DNA of 64,000 bases from REEB95 sp963762425 (GTDB lineage Bacteria; Pseudomonadota; Alphaproteobacteria; ATCC43930; CGMCC-115725). The notes below the pieces were generated by a model, which saw nothing but the letters and a program-made list of their open reading frames with translations, searched no databases and was not told the DNA's origin. A program made the position numbers and the translations under genes. The DNA lies in contig CAVXKY010000004.1 of the NCBI GenBank assembly GCA_963762425.1, forward strand, positions 576,889 through 640,888. The letters are read 5' to 3'. This document shows positions 20,376 through 30,237 of this stretch, one piece after another (within the stretch, counting starts at the first letter, position 1; the number at the start of each line of letters is the position of its first letter).

Positions 20376-21521
20376 ATGGGGGTTGGGACGTTGAGACGTA
20401 AAGCCGTAATTGGACGAGGCCTGCTGCTTGCCGCGTTGGCTGTGGCGCTGACGGCGTTCCGGGCCGCGCCGGCCTTGGCGCAACAAGCCGCGTCGTTCGA
20501 CGTCTATGCCATACAGGTTCACGTCGATCAGACCGCCGCCTCGGCCAATGCCGCGCGCGATGCCGCCCGGCTCGAGGGCGAACACCATGCCTATATACTC
20601 ATGCTGTCGCGGCTCACGCGCGCATCCGACGCCGCGCGCCTGCCGCCCGCCAACGACGCCAGTCTCAACGATCTGATCCAGGGCTTCGAGGTGGCGAATG
20701 AACGCCGCTCGAATGTGCGCTACTTCGCCGACTACACCTATCATTTCCGCCCCGACGGCATCCGCGCCTTGTTGCGCCAGGCGCAAATTCCCTTCGCCGA
20801 AGCGCCGTCGCGGCCCCTGGTCGTCCTGCCGGTGCTGGAGGGCGGCGCCAGCCCGTTGCTGTGGGACGATCCCAATCCCTGGCGCGCCGCCTGGAACCAG
20901 GCCAATTTCCCGCCCGGGCTGGTGCCGTTGATCGAGCCGCTGGGCGACGCCGCCGATCTCGCGGCGGCCGATGGGCCGGCCGCCGACCGCGGCGACGATG
21001 CCGCGCTTTCCGCGATTTCCAAACGCTACAACGGCGCCGACGTGCTGGTGACGCGCGCCACGATCAAGCCGGGCGCGCCCGAATCCGTCACTGTCAACGC
21101 CACGCGCTATTCCCCCGGCTCGTCCGGCAACAACCCGACCTGGATCGCTTCATACGTGGCGGGAACCGGCGAACAGGAGCCCGATCTCCTGCAACGCGCC
21201 GCTGTGGGCACGGATTTGCAGATCGAGGAGGCGTGGAAAGCGGCCAACGTCATCGATTTCGGCCAGGCGGGGGCGCTCGCGGTCAACGTACCAGTTTCCG
21301 ATGTACAAAGCTGGGCCGCGCTCAACGCCAAGCTTTCCGGCATCGCCGTGATTCAGCGCGTCGATCTCTTGTCGCTCAACCGGCAAATGGCGCACATCCT
21401 CATCCATTATGTCGGCGATCCGTCGCAGCTTCGCCTGGCGCTGGCGCAAAGTAATCTCGATTTGAACGGCGATCCGTCCAGCCTGGTCCTGGTCGCTCAT
21501 CCGGGCGCGGCCAGCCCATGA
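20376..21521 (+). CDS. DUF2066 domain protein
   Basis: 381 residues. Signal-anchor or signal peptide (GRGLLLAALAVALTAFRAAPALA), then SFDVYAIQVHVDQTAASANAARDAA, the start of the DUF2066 domain found in envelope proteins of alpha- and gammaproteobacteria. No catalytic motif is visible. Its stop overlaps the start of the CDP-alcohol phosphatidyltransferase gene (ATGA), so it heads an operon running through hda. Confidence 0.8.
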   Translation: MGVGTLRRKAVIGRGLLLAALAVALTAFRAAPALAQQAASFDVYAIQVHVDQTAASANAARDAARLEGEHHAYILMLSRLTRASDAARLPPANDASLNDLIQGFEVANERRSNVRYFADYTYHFRPDGIRALLRQAQIPFAEAPSRPLVVLPVLEGGASPLLWDDPNPWRAAWNQANFPPGLVPLIEPLGDAADLAAADGPAADRGDDAALSAISKRYNGADVLVTRATIKPGAPESVTVNATRYSPGSSGNNPTWIASYVAGTGEQEPDLLQRAAVGTDLQIEEAWKAANVIDFGQAGALAVNVPVSDVQSWAALNAKLSGIAVIQRVDLLSLNRQMAHILIHYVGDPSQLRLALAQSNLDLNGDPSSLVLVAHPGAASP

Positions 21522-22066
21522 ATCTGCCGAACATCATTTCGCTGGCCCGGCTCCTGTCGGCGCCGCTCGGCGTCTGGTTCATCCTCAACCACGATCTCGC
21601 CGCGGCGTTCTGGCTGTTCGCCGCCGCCGGCCTGTCCGATGCGGTGGACGGCTTCATCGCCAAGCATTTCAACCAGACATCCGAGCTGGGCGAGCTGCTC
21701 GACCCGGTCGCCGACAAGGCGCTGATCGTCAGCATGACGGTGACGCTCGGGCTGTCAGACTATCTGCCGAACTGGGTGGTCATCCTGGTGGTGTTCCGCG
21801 ACCTTTTGATCGTCGGCGGCTATCTGCTGGCGCTGGCCTTGGCCCGGCCGCCGCACTGGCGGCCCAATGCCGTCAGCAAGGTCAACACCGCGCTGCAAAT
21901 CGCCCTGATCATCCTGGTCCTGGCGCATGTCGGGCTGGGCGTGGAGGATTACGGCATGACCATGCCGTTGGCGCTTGCCGTGGGCGCAACCACCGTGCTC
22001 TCTGGCGCTCTCTATCTGGTGCGCTGGATGCGCATTTTCGCGGGCGTGGAGGAAGCGGGAGAATAA
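21518..22066 (+). CDS. CDP-alcohol phosphatidyltransferase family protein
   Basis: 182 residues with four to five membrane helices. The catalytic motif D-x2-DG-x2-A-[R/K]-x8-G-x3-D-x3-D is present as LSDAVDGFIAKHFNQTSELG and ELLDPVADKAL, with Lys replacing the usual Arg. Family enzymes transfer a phosphatidyl group from CDP-diacylglycerol, e.g. PgsA for phosphatidylglycerol phosphate. At 182 residues it is PgsA-like, but this genomic position often carries a second, non-canonical copy, so the acceptor alcohol is left open. Confidence 0.85.
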   Translation: MNLPNIISLARLLSAPLGVWFILNHDLAAAFWLFAAAGLSDAVDGFIAKHFNQTSELGELLDPVADKALIVSMTVTLGLSDYLPNWVVILVVFRDLLIVGGYLLALALARPPHWRPNAVSKVNTALQIALIILVLAHVGLGVEDYGMTMPLALAVGATTVLSGALYLVRWMRIFAGVEEAGE

Positions 22067-23163
22067 TGGCAACCAACTCACTGGCCAACCGGCGCTGGAC
22101 ACTGATGTTCTGGCTCGCGTTGCTGGTTTTCCTGCTGTTGGCGATCCACCTGCTGAGCGGGATATTGCTGCCCTTCGTCGCCGCCTTCGGCATCGCCTAT
22201 TTCCTGGCGCCGCTGGTCGACCGGGTGCAGCAAGCGCGGCTGTCGCGCACGCTTGCCACGCTGGTGGTGCTGCTGCTGTTCCTGCTGGTGCTGGCGCTGG
22301 TGGTGATGCTGATCCTGCCGCTGATCGAGGCGCAGGTGTCGGAGTTGTCGCGCCTCGCGCCCACGGCGATGGACCAGGGCCGCCAGCAGATCCAGCAGCT
22401 TTTTCAGATGGTGCAACAGAAGCTCTCGCCCGAGGACGCGGCGCGGCTCAGGGACATGGCGGGTTCCTTGTCCTCGGCGGTGCTGGGCTGGGCCGCCAAG
22501 CTGGCCGAGGAGATTCTGACCAGCGGCGTGGCGCTCGCCAATCTCCTGTCGCTGATCTTCATCACGCCCTTGGTGGCGTTCTACCTGCTGCGCGACTGGG
22601 ACGGCGTGGTGTCCCATCTCGAAAGCTGGGTTCCGCGCCGCCATGTCGCCACCGTGCGCAAGGAGATGGCGGAGATCAACGCGACGCTGTCCGGTTTCGT
22701 GCGCGGCCAGACGCTGGTCGGGCTGATCCTGGCGGCCTATTACGCCGCCGCGTTGTCGCTCGCCGGCACCAATTTCGCCATCGTCATCGGCGTCCTGATC
22801 GGCATCCTGTCCTTCATCCCGGTGGTCGGCGTGGCCATCGGCCTGGTGCTGGCGATGGGCATCACCTTGGTCCAGACCCCGACCTGGACCGCGGCCGGGA
22901 TCATGGTGGCCGTCTTCGCGGTCGGGCAAGTGGCCGAGAACAGCTTTCTGTCGCCGAAACTGGTCGGCGGCCGCGTCAATCTCCACCCGGTCTGGGTGAT
23001 CTTCGCGCTCTTGGCTTTCGGCAAGCTGTTCGGCTTCCTCGGCGTGTTGCTGGCGCTGCCGGCGGCGGCGGTGACCGGGGTGATGGTGCGCTTCGGCATG
23101 AGCCGCTATCTCGCCAGCGCGTTCTACGATGGGGGCACAAGGCCGCGCGGCAGGCGCGGCTGA
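22066..23163 (+). CDS. AI-2E family transporter
   Basis: 365 residues, eight predicted membrane segments with a large soluble loop (residues ~85-150). Seen: LLPFVAAFGIAYFLAPLVDRV near the N-terminus, PLVAFYLLRDWDGV, and the conserved C-terminal NSFLSPKLVGGRVNLHPVWV. The family was named after TqsA but includes many permeases of other or unknown substrates, so autoinducer export should not be assumed. Starts with overlap on the previous stop (TAATG). Confidence 0.9.
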   Translation: MATNSLANRRWTLMFWLALLVFLLLAIHLLSGILLPFVAAFGIAYFLAPLVDRVQQARLSRTLATLVVLLLFLLVLALVVMLILPLIEAQVSELSRLAPTAMDQGRQQIQQLFQMVQQKLSPEDAARLRDMAGSLSSAVLGWAAKLAEEILTSGVALANLLSLIFITPLVAFYLLRDWDGVVSHLESWVPRRHVATVRKEMAEINATLSGFVRGQTLVGLILAAYYAAALSLAGTNFAIVIGVLIGILSFIPVVGVAIGLVLAMGITLVQTPTWTAAGIMVAVFAVGQVAENSFLSPKLVGGRVNLHPVWVIFALLAFGKLFGFLGVLLALPAAAVTGVMVRFGMSRYLASAFYDGGTRPRGRRG

Positions 23164-23173
23164 GGCGAGGGCC

Positions 23174-23863
23174 ATGGCGCAGCTGCCGCTCGATCTCGGA
23201 CATCTTCCGGCGCTGGGGTGGGACGATTTCCTGGTGGCGCCGTCGAACCAGGCGGCGGTGTCATGGCTCGATCGCTGGCCGCGCTGGCCCGGCCATGCCC
23301 TGTCGCTGTTCGGTCCCGCCGGAAGCGGCAAGACCCATCTCGCCCATGTCTTCCAGGCGCGTTCGCAGGCGGTGTTCCTCTTGCCCGGGGAATTGGCCGC
23401 CGATCGCGCGCGTTCCCTGCTCGGCCGGTCCAAGGCAGCCATCGTCGACGACGCCGAGCGCGTTCTCCTGATGGACCGGGGCGAGGGGCTGTTCCATCTC
23501 TACAATCTGCTCGCCGAGCAGGCGGCCATCTGCTGCTGGTGTCGCGCGAGCCGCCGTCGCGCTGGGGCATCGAACTCGCCGATCTGCGGTCGCGACTCCT
23601 GGCGGCGCCGGCCGCGGAGGTATCGGCTCCGGATGACGCGCTCTTGGCGTCGGTGCTGGTCAAGCTGTTCGCCGACCGGCAGTTGACCGTGGGCGAAGAC
23701 GTGATCGGCTATCTCCTGAGCCGCATCGAGCGCAGCTTCGCCGCGGCGCGCTTCGCGGTCGAGGCGCTCGACCGGGCCGCGCTGGCGGCGCATCGCCGCG
23801 TCACGATTCATCTCGCGCGCCTTGTGCTGGAAAGCGGCCCCGAATCCGGCACCGCTTACTTGA
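23174..23863 (+). pseudogene. hda: Hda/DnaA-like replication regulator, one frameshift
   Basis: Short AAA+ protein resembling DnaA domain III, as in Hda, which promotes ATP hydrolysis by DnaA on the sliding clamp. N-terminal clamp-binding-like QLPLDL at residues 3-8, Walker A SLFGPAGSGKTHLAHVF, a Walker-B-like AAIVDDAERV, then a frame change near 23521 (a missing G restores EQGGHLLLVSREPPSRW), followed by LADLRSRLLAAPAAEVSAPD and the sensor-2 region SFAAARFAVEALDRAALAAH. Length of about 225 residues fits Hda. Its 3' end is uncertain: the frame stays open past the convergent sixA stop, and an alternative TGA lies at 23861. Position after an AI-2E transporter gene is typical for alphaproteobacteria. 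Confidence 0.75.
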
Positions 23864-24357
23864 GCGCGTACAGCGCGCGCAGATGCGCCGTGCCGATGGC
23901 GAGTTCCGCCCAGGGCAGAGGCAGATCGAAGCTCGCCAGCGCCGAGGTCGGAAAGCCCTGCGCCAGTTGCGCCATCAGCGGTCCGGCCGGCTGGTCGGAC
24001 AGCAGCACGGCCAATTCCTGCAAACCGGGATTGTGCCCGACCAGCAAGACGCCGCGCGTGTCCTCGGGCACGTGCCGGAGTCGCGCCAGCAGGTGTTTCG
24101 CGTCGGCGAGATAGAGTTCGTCCTCGTAAACGATCCGCGGCGCGGGCTTAAGCGCCGGCAGCACGAGTTCGAGCGTCTGCCGCGTCCGCGCCGAGCCGGA
24201 ACACAACACCAGCTCGGGCGACTATGCGCGCCTCCACCATGGCCGCGGCCATGGTCTTGGCGTCCCGGATTCCGGCCTCGGCCAGCGCGCGCGCTTGGTC
24301 GCCGCCCTCGCCTTGGGTTTCCGCCTTGGCATGGCGAAGCAGATAGAGCGTATTCAT
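23856..24357 (-). pseudogene. sixA: SixA-type histidine phosphatase, one frameshift
   Basis: MNTLYLLRHAKAE at the start carries the RHG/RHA catalytic His motif of the histidine phosphatase superfamily. An extra C near 24223 breaks the frame; removing it gives AELVLCSGSARTRQTLELVL, then LLVGHNPGLQELAVLL with the second catalytic His. SixA dephosphorylates phospho-His on Hpt domains. Reconstructed length is about 166 residues. It converges on hda and lies divergent to ppk1. Confidence 0.8.
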
Positions 24358-24411
24358 CCACAGGCCCAATTTCGCAATGACATGTTCATATAACGGTTAT
24401 AGTCTCGCCGC

Positions 24412-26592
24412 ATGGAACGGGAAATGGCGGCGCTATCCGGAAGCCAGCAGCGGGCCGAGGACAAGTCCTACGACGGCACCTCGCCCGGCCGTTTCATCAA
24501 TCGCGAACTGTCCTGGCTCGCCTTCAACGAGCGCGTGCTGGCCGAGGCCGACAATCCGCGCTATCCGCTGCTGGAGCGGCTGCGTTTCCTGTCGATTTCG
24601 GCGAACAACCTGGACGAATTCTACATGGTGCGGGTCGCCGGCTTGAAGGGCCAGGTGCAGGCCGGCATCTCGACTCCGAGCCAGGACGGGTTGACTCCGG
24701 CGCAGCAGCTCGCCGCCATCAACCAGCGCGCCGGCAAGCTGATGCAGGATCAGCAGAAGACCTGGGCCGCGCTCAAAGACGAGATGGAGGCGGCCGGAAT
24801 CGCGGTGGTCGAGCCGGACGAGCTTTCGCCCGAGGATAACGCCTTCCTGGCCCAGCGCTTCCGGGCCGAGATCTTCCCGGTGCTGACGCCGCTCGCCATC
24901 GATCCGGCGCATCCCTTTCCCTTCATCGCCAATCTCGGCTGCGGCCTGGCGCTGGAGTTGAGGCGCCGCAGCGACGGCAACCGGATGCAGGCGCTGCTCC
25001 TTATCCCGGCCTCGGTCGCGCGCTTCGTGCGCCTGCCCGGCAAGGATGTCCGCTTCCTGCCGGTCGAGCAGATGATCGGCCTGTTCCTCGACCAGCTCTT
25101 CCCCGGATTCGCGGTCGCGGGCAAGGGCATGTTCCGCATCCTGCGCGACAGCGAGATGGAAATCGAGGAAGAGGCCGAAGATCTGGTGCGGCTGTTCGAA
25201 TCGGCGCTCAAGCGCCGCCGCCGCGGCAACGTCATCCGCCTCGGCATCGACGCCGGCATGCCCGAGGATTTGCGCGATTTCCTGATCGAGCGGCTCGACG
25301 CCTCGCTCGACGACGTGTTCCAGCTCGACGGTCTCCAGGGCCTGGCCGACACCAACCAGCTCATCATCGACGAGCGGCCGGATCTGGTCTTCACGCCCTA
25401 TAATCCGCGTTTCCCCGAGCGCATCCGCGATTTCGGCGGCGATTGCTTCGCCGCCATCCGCCAGAAGGACATCCTCGTCCATCACCCCTATGAAAGCTTC
25501 GACGTGGTGGTGCAGTTCGTCCGCCAGGCGGCGCACGACCCCGCCGTGGTCGCGATCAAGCAGACGCTCTACCGCACCAGCAACGACAGCCCGATCGTGC
25601 GCGCGCTGATCGACGCGGCCGAGGCCGGCAAGTCGGTCACCGCGCTGGTCGAGTTGAAGGCGCGCTTCGACGAGGAGGCCAATATCCGCTGGGCGCGCGA
25701 TCTGGAACGCGCCGGCGTGCAGGTGGTCTACGGCTTCATCGAATTGAAGACCCACGCCAAGGTGTCGCTGGTGGTGCGGCGCGAGGCCGGCGAACTCCGG
25801 GCCTATGTGCATTTCGGCACCGGCAATTACCATCCCTATACCGCCAAGGTTTACACCGATCTGAGCTTCTTCACCTGCGATCCGGCGCTGACGCGCGACG
25901 CTCAGCAGCTGTTCAACTACATGACCGGCTATGCCCGGCCGGCGAAGCTCGAAAAGATCGCGGTCGCGCCCATCAATCTGCGCCAGTGCCTCAACGAGCT
26001 GATCGAGGCCGAGATCGAGCATGCCAAGGCCGGCCGTCCGGCCCAGATCTGGGTCAAGCTCAACGCGCTGGTCGATCCCGATCTGATCGACCGGCTCTAC
26101 CGCGCCTCGCAGGCGGGGGTGAAGATCGACCTGATCATACGCGGCATCTGCTGCCTCAGGCCGGGGGTGCCGGGATTGTCCGACAACATCCGCGTCAAGA
26201 GCATCATCGGCCGCTTCTTGGAGCATGGCCGCATCGTCTGCTTCGGCAACGGCCAGAAATTGCCGTCGCCCCACGCCAAGGTATACATCTCCTCGGCCGA
26301 TTGGATGCCGCGCAATCTCGACTGGCGCGTCGAGGCGCTGGTGCCGGTCGAGAACGAGACCGTGCATCGCCAGGTGCTGGTCGAGATCATGGCCACATCG
26401 CTCAAGGAAGAGGCCCAGAGCTGGCGGCTCGGGCCCGACGGCGACTATACCCGAATCGGCACCGATCCCAACGCGCCCAGCGCGCACGTTTATTTCATGA
26501 CCAATCCGAGCCTGTCGGGACGCGGCAGCGCTCTGCAAACCCAGCGCGTCCGCTCGTCGCCCCGGCTGGTTTCCGAAAAGGACAGCCCTTGA
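24412..26592 (+). CDS. ppk1: Polyphosphate kinase 1
   Basis: 726 residues, typical of PPK1, which makes long-chain polyphosphate from ATP at the membrane. In order: N domain (RFINRELSWLAFNERVLAEA; NNLDEFYMVRVAGL), head domain, then two phospholipase-D-like C domains. The active-site His that becomes phosphorylated sits in FIELKTHAKVSLVVRR (around residue 448). RNTLYRTSNDSPI-like VAIKQTLYRTSNDSPIV and VHFGTGNYHPYTAKVYTDLS are also diagnostic. ppx follows after 2 bases, an operon conserved in proteobacteria. Confidence 0.95.
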   Translation: MEREMAALSGSQQRAEDKSYDGTSPGRFINRELSWLAFNERVLAEADNPRYPLLERLRFLSISANNLDEFYMVRVAGLKGQVQAGISTPSQDGLTPAQQLAAINQRAGKLMQDQQKTWAALKDEMEAAGIAVVEPDELSPEDNAFLAQRFRAEIFPVLTPLAIDPAHPFPFIANLGCGLALELRRRSDGNRMQALLLIPASVARFVRLPGKDVRFLPVEQMIGLFLDQLFPGFAVAGKGMFRILRDSEMEIEEEAEDLVRLFESALKRRRRGNVIRLGIDAGMPEDLRDFLIERLDASLDDVFQLDGLQGLADTNQLIIDERPDLVFTPYNPRFPERIRDFGGDCFAAIRQKDILVHHPYESFDVVVQFVRQAAHDPAVVAIKQTLYRTSNDSPIVRALIDAAEAGKSVTALVELKARFDEEANIRWARDLERAGVQVVYGFIELKTHAKVSLVVRREAGELRAYVHFGTGNYHPYTAKVYTDLSFFTCDPALTRDAQQLFNYMTGYARPAKLEKIAVAPINLRQCLNELIEAEIEHAKAGRPAQIWVKLNALVDPDLIDRLYRASQAGVKIDLIIRGICCLRPGVPGLSDNIRVKSIIGRFLEHGRIVCFGNGQKLPSPHAKVYISSADWMPRNLDWRVEALVPVENETVHRQVLVEIMATSLKEEAQSWRLGPDGDYTRIGTDPNAPSAHVYFMTNPSLSGRGSALQTQRVRSSPRLVSEKDSP

Positions 26593-26594
26593 GC

Positions 26595-28097
26595 ATGCCG
26601 GCGCGATTGGCCGTGGTGTCGGAAGGCGCAGCGCGTCGCCGCGATTGCGTCGCCGTGGTCGATGTCGGCTCCAACTCGTTGCGTCTGGTGATCTATGACG
26701 GGCTGAAACGCACCGGCCGCACCCTCTTCAACGAGAAGGTGATGTGCGGTCTCGGCCGCGGCCTGAGCAAGACCGGCAGGCTCGATCCCGGCGGCGTCGA
26801 GCAGGCCAAGGCCAACATGCAGCGTTTCGTCACGCTCGGGCGCGGCCTGGGCGCGGCGCATTTCGACATCCTGGCGACCGCCGCGGTGCGCGACGCCACC
26901 GACGGCCCCGCCTTCGTCGCCGATATCGAGAAGCGCTTTTCCGTCCGCGTCCGGGTGCTCTCGGGCGAGGAGGAGGGCAAGCTTGCCGCCATGGGCGTGC
27001 TGGCCGCGATTCCCGAGGCCGCCGGCGTGGTCGGCGATCTGGGCGGCGGCTCGATCGAGCTGATCGAACTGGGCAACGGCGCCGTCGGGCGCGCGGCGAC
27101 GTTGCCGCTTGGGCCGCTGCGGCTGGTCGACATCGCCGACGACGACAAGAAGCTCAAGGACGTGGTCGACCGGCTGCTGGCGACCGTGCCCTGGCTGGTG
27201 GCGCCCCCCGATCCGGTGTTCTACGCCGTGGGCGGGGCGTGGCGCGGGCTCGCCCGCATCCACATGGCCGAGATGCAATATCCGCTGCACGTCATCCAGA
27301 ATTACACGCTCTCGCGCAACGAGACCGAGAAATTCCTCGATTTCATCGCCAAGCAGTCGCGCAAATCGCTCGACGGCCTGGCCGGCCTCTCCAAGAAGCG
27401 GCTCGAGTGGGTGCCCTTGGCCGCGCGCGTGCTGGCGCGCATCGTCAAGCGCATGGAGCCGAAGCGGGTGGTGTTCTCGGCCTGGGGGTTGCGCGAAGGA
27501 CATCTCTACAGCCTCTTGAGCCCGGCCGAGCGCGCGGTCGATCCGCTGCTGGCGGCTTGCGCCGAAGCGGTGCGCCCCACGTCGCGTTTCCCCGAAATGG
27601 GCGAGGCGATCAACGCCTGGCTGGCGCCGCTCTTCCCCAAGGAAGACGCGAAGTTCAAGCGCCTGCGCCACGCGGCGGCGCTGTTGTCGGACATCGCCTG
27701 GAACGAGCATCCCGATTACCGCGCCGAGCAGGCGGTGCGCCACGCGCTCTACATGCCGGTGGCGGGGATCGACCATCCGGGCCGCGCCTTCGTCGCCACG
27801 GCGTTGCATGCGCGTTACGGCGGCCGCGGCACGGTCGAGCTGCTGGCGCCGCTCGAGCTGCTCGACGACGAGGAGTTGCTGCTGGCCCGCTCGGTCGGGC
27901 TGGCGTTGCGCCTCGGCTACACCTTCTCGGGCGGCATGCCGGCGGCGCTGGCCGGATCCTCGCTGGGGCTCAACGCCAATGACGTGATCCTCCTTCTCGC
28001 GGGCGAGGCGGCCCAGCGTTACGGCGAGAGCGTGCAACGGCGCTTGGATTCGCTCGCCAAGTCCATGGGCCGCAAGGGCGCCGTCCGGCGTTCCTGA
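26595..28097 (+). CDS. ppx: Exopolyphosphatase (Ppx/GppA family)
   Basis: 500 residues. ASKHA fold: phosphate-1 loop VAVVDVGSNSLRLVIYD, then VGDLGGGSIELIEL (phosphate-2), and ATAAVRDATDGPAFV. Removes terminal phosphate from polyphosphate or hydrolyses pppGpp. The C-terminal ~180 residues contain the HD-like domain of the long form (LRHAAALLSDIAWNEHPDYR). Start ATG 26595 follows the ppk1 stop by 2 bases; no separate promoter space. Confidence 0.92.
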   Translation: MPARLAVVSEGAARRRDCVAVVDVGSNSLRLVIYDGLKRTGRTLFNEKVMCGLGRGLSKTGRLDPGGVEQAKANMQRFVTLGRGLGAAHFDILATAAVRDATDGPAFVADIEKRFSVRVRVLSGEEEGKLAAMGVLAAIPEAAGVVGDLGGGSIELIELGNGAVGRAATLPLGPLRLVDIADDDKKLKDVVDRLLATVPWLVAPPDPVFYAVGGAWRGLARIHMAEMQYPLHVIQNYTLSRNETEKFLDFIAKQSRKSLDGLAGLSKKRLEWVPLAARVLARIVKRMEPKRVVFSAWGLREGHLYSLLSPAERAVDPLLAACAEAVRPTSRFPEMGEAINAWLAPLFPKEDAKFKRLRHAAALLSDIAWNEHPDYRAEQAVRHALYMPVAGIDHPGRAFVATALHARYGGRGTVELLAPLELLDDEELLLARSVGLALRLGYTFSGGMPAALAGSSLGLNANDVILLLAGEAAQRYGESVQRRLDSLAKSMGRKGAVRRS

Positions 28098-28102
28098 TCA
28101 TT

Positions 28103-28134
28103 GCGCGGCCGGGGACGGCAGGACCGCGCGTTTT
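28103..28134 (+). terminator. Possible terminator after ppk1-ppx
   Basis: GCGCGG (28103-28108) pairs with CCGCGC (28124-28129) around a 15-base loop, followed by GTTTT. Short stem with a long loop, so only weak support. Confidence 0.35.
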
Positions 28135-28257
28135 CCGATCTTCTTGTGCATTGAGCCAGATCAAGGCCAACCGGGCAGGCTGCGCGTAGAGTCCCGATCC
28201 GTTGCAAGAGCTGTCCGTGTCGGTTTCGTGACAGCCGGGACGCAACAGGGGCTGGTC

Positions 28258-30216
28258 ATGGCGAAAACCCAGATCGTCGATTTTCTCGGCGAAGGCGCGT
28301 TGGTGCTGCCGGCGTTGCTGGCCTCCGCCCTGGTCGCGAACGAGCGCGCCAAATATGTCCTGACATTGCTGCAAATGGCGGCGAGCCAGGCCGAAAATCC
28401 GCAGGCTTCAACGACATCCTTGCGCGAGGACCGCGAAGCCTGCGGCATAACCGAGACCAAATTCGACCGCGCGATCGCGCAGGCCGAGTATGACGGCAGC
28501 GGCAACTATCACATCCCGGGCGCAAAGCGCCTCATCGCCGCGCTCGACGAAGCATTGGCCGCCATGATCGCGCCGCTGGGCGTTGCATCGAAAGAATCCG
28601 CGGACGCGGCATCGCTCGCCGCGCGATTCCGGGATCGCTTGGACAAATTGATCCAGGCGCGGCCGCCGATTGTCGAGGACATGCTGAGCGGCGAGACCAT
28701 CGCTTCCTTGACCTCGGGCAGCCCGAAAACCGGCGACGGCTTCCACGTTCTGGTCATGGATTTGCACAAGGAGATCAACCGGCTGCAAGGCGCCATTTCG
28801 ACCATGAACGTGGCGGGCGCCAAGGCCTACGGCATCGACGAAACCGATCGCGCGTCCTTGGCCGCTTTCATGACCGGGGTCAACCGGACGGCGCCGCTCA
28901 AATTCGACCATCCCGGACTCGACACGGTCGCGGTGCGCGCGAACGGAACGCTGCTGATCCAGAACGACGTCGGCACGACCGCGGCGCATGTTCTTATCAT
29001 TAAGGTGACCGGCCTGCATGTCGCGGTGACCCACACCGACGTTCATCTCCAGCGTCTCCGCTTCCTGCAGACGCTGTGCGAGGATACCGGCATTCGCTGG
29101 AAGGACATCCGCTCGCGCCAGGCCCCGGGCATCGCCGCCGACGATCTCTTCTACCTGGCCGCCGGCGAGTATGACGCCGCGAACGCCGAGGCTCTCGCGG
29201 CTTTTCTCGACAGTTTCGGCTCGCGCATCGTCTTTCTCATCGACTGGAACAAGGCGCGCAAACGGCTCGGGCTGCTGGTTCCGAACGAGGCCGCGATCGG
29301 CATCCTCAAATGGGCGGCCGATCATGGGGTCGGTCACCGGGGATTTCTCAAGCTCGGCGGCGAGCGGCTGATCTACGACGCGCTGGAGCAGGCGGTGAAG
29401 ACGCCGTTGCGCCTCGGCCAGAAGCTCACGGAGATGATCGGCGCCGACGTGGCGCGGGAGTATCTCCGCTTCGTCCTGCAGATCGCCGCGAACGGGCTGT
29501 TGCAGGGCCAGTCGGAGGCGCTGATCCGCGACCGGGTTCGCGCCGAATTGTTCACGCATTTCCGCTCGGCCGAGCAGCGTTTGCTGGCCGGCTGCGCCAG
29601 CCACGCCGAGATCATCGCGCAACTCGCAACCGGCCTGCGCGCGGCCTTCCAGCAGGGCGGCAACGAACGCGGCGAGGCCTTCGCCCAGCACGCCCAACGC
29701 GCCAAGCTGTGGGAAAGCCGCGCCGACGATCTGGTCAAGGAGGTGCGGGCGACGGTTCATCGCATTTCGGGCACGGAAATCTTCTGCCAGATCGTCGAAA
29801 CCGCCGACGATGCCGCGGACCATTTGGAGGATGCGGCGTTTCACGCGAAACTGCTGTTCGCCATCGCGCCGCCCACCGAATTACCCGAGCCCTTGATGGT
29901 GCTCGCCGATCTGCTGGTGGACGGGGCGGAGGCTTTCCGACGCGCCATGGAATCGGCGCAATACGTTCACCGCGGCGGCGAACGCGACGCGGTGCAGCGC
30001 TTTCTCGAGGCGGCGGAACGCGTGGTTTCGGTCGAGCATCAAACCGACGAGCGGCACCGCGCCGACACGACCGTGTTGATGAACGCGAATCTCGAATACC
30101 GGCAGGTTCACCTGCTCAGCGCCATCGACCAGCATTTGGAAGAGGCCGCAGACGCGCTCATGCGGGCGAGCCTCAAGCTTCGCGATCACGTCCTCGGCGA
30201 CGTGATGTTCGTGTGA
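28258..30216 (+). CDS. Large protein of unknown function with PhoU/DUF47-like C-terminus
   Basis: 652 residues from ATG 28258; not recognised as a whole. Residues 1-60 (TQIVDFLGEGALVLPALLAS, NERAKYVLTLLQMA) look helical. A central region carries FDHPGLDTVAVRANGTLLIQ followed by NDVGTTAAHVLIIKVTGLHV and a Trp-containing FLIDWNKARKRLGLLVP. The C-terminal ~200 residues (WESRADDLVKEVRATVHRIS; QIVETADDAADHLEDAAFHA) resemble the helical-bundle PhoU/DUF47 pattern E-x-x-A-D-x-x-x-x-x-x that binds metal and controls phosphate transport. No signal peptide or membrane span. It lies 160 bases after ppx on the same strand, so a role linked to phosphate/polyphosphate is inferred, not shown. Confidence 0.7.
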   Translation: MAKTQIVDFLGEGALVLPALLASALVANERAKYVLTLLQMAASQAENPQASTTSLREDREACGITETKFDRAIAQAEYDGSGNYHIPGAKRLIAALDEALAAMIAPLGVASKESADAASLAARFRDRLDKLIQARPPIVEDMLSGETIASLTSGSPKTGDGFHVLVMDLHKEINRLQGAISTMNVAGAKAYGIDETDRASLAAFMTGVNRTAPLKFDHPGLDTVAVRANGTLLIQNDVGTTAAHVLIIKVTGLHVAVTHTDVHLQRLRFLQTLCEDTGIRWKDIRSRQAPGIAADDLFYLAAGEYDAANAEALAAFLDSFGSRIVFLIDWNKARKRLGLLVPNEAAIGILKWAADHGVGHRGFLKLGGERLIYDALEQAVKTPLRLGQKLTEMIGADVAREYLRFVLQIAANGLLQGQSEALIRDRVRAELFTHFRSAEQRLLAGCASHAEIIAQLATGLRAAFQQGGNERGEAFAQHAQRAKLWESRADDLVKEVRATVHRISGTEIFCQIVETADDAADHLEDAAFHAKLLFAIAPPTELPEPLMVLADLLVDGAEAFRRAMESAQYVHRGGERDAVQRFLEAAERVVSVEHQTDERHRADTTVLMNANLEYRQVHLLSAIDQHLEEAADALMRASLKLRDHVLGDVMFV

Positions 30217-30237
30217 GCTTTCTTTGCTTCGCACGAC

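Noticed and set aside
24433..26538. 701-codon frame opposite ppk1
   Set aside because: High-GC antisense frame; His/Asp/Gln-rich composition typical of such shadows.
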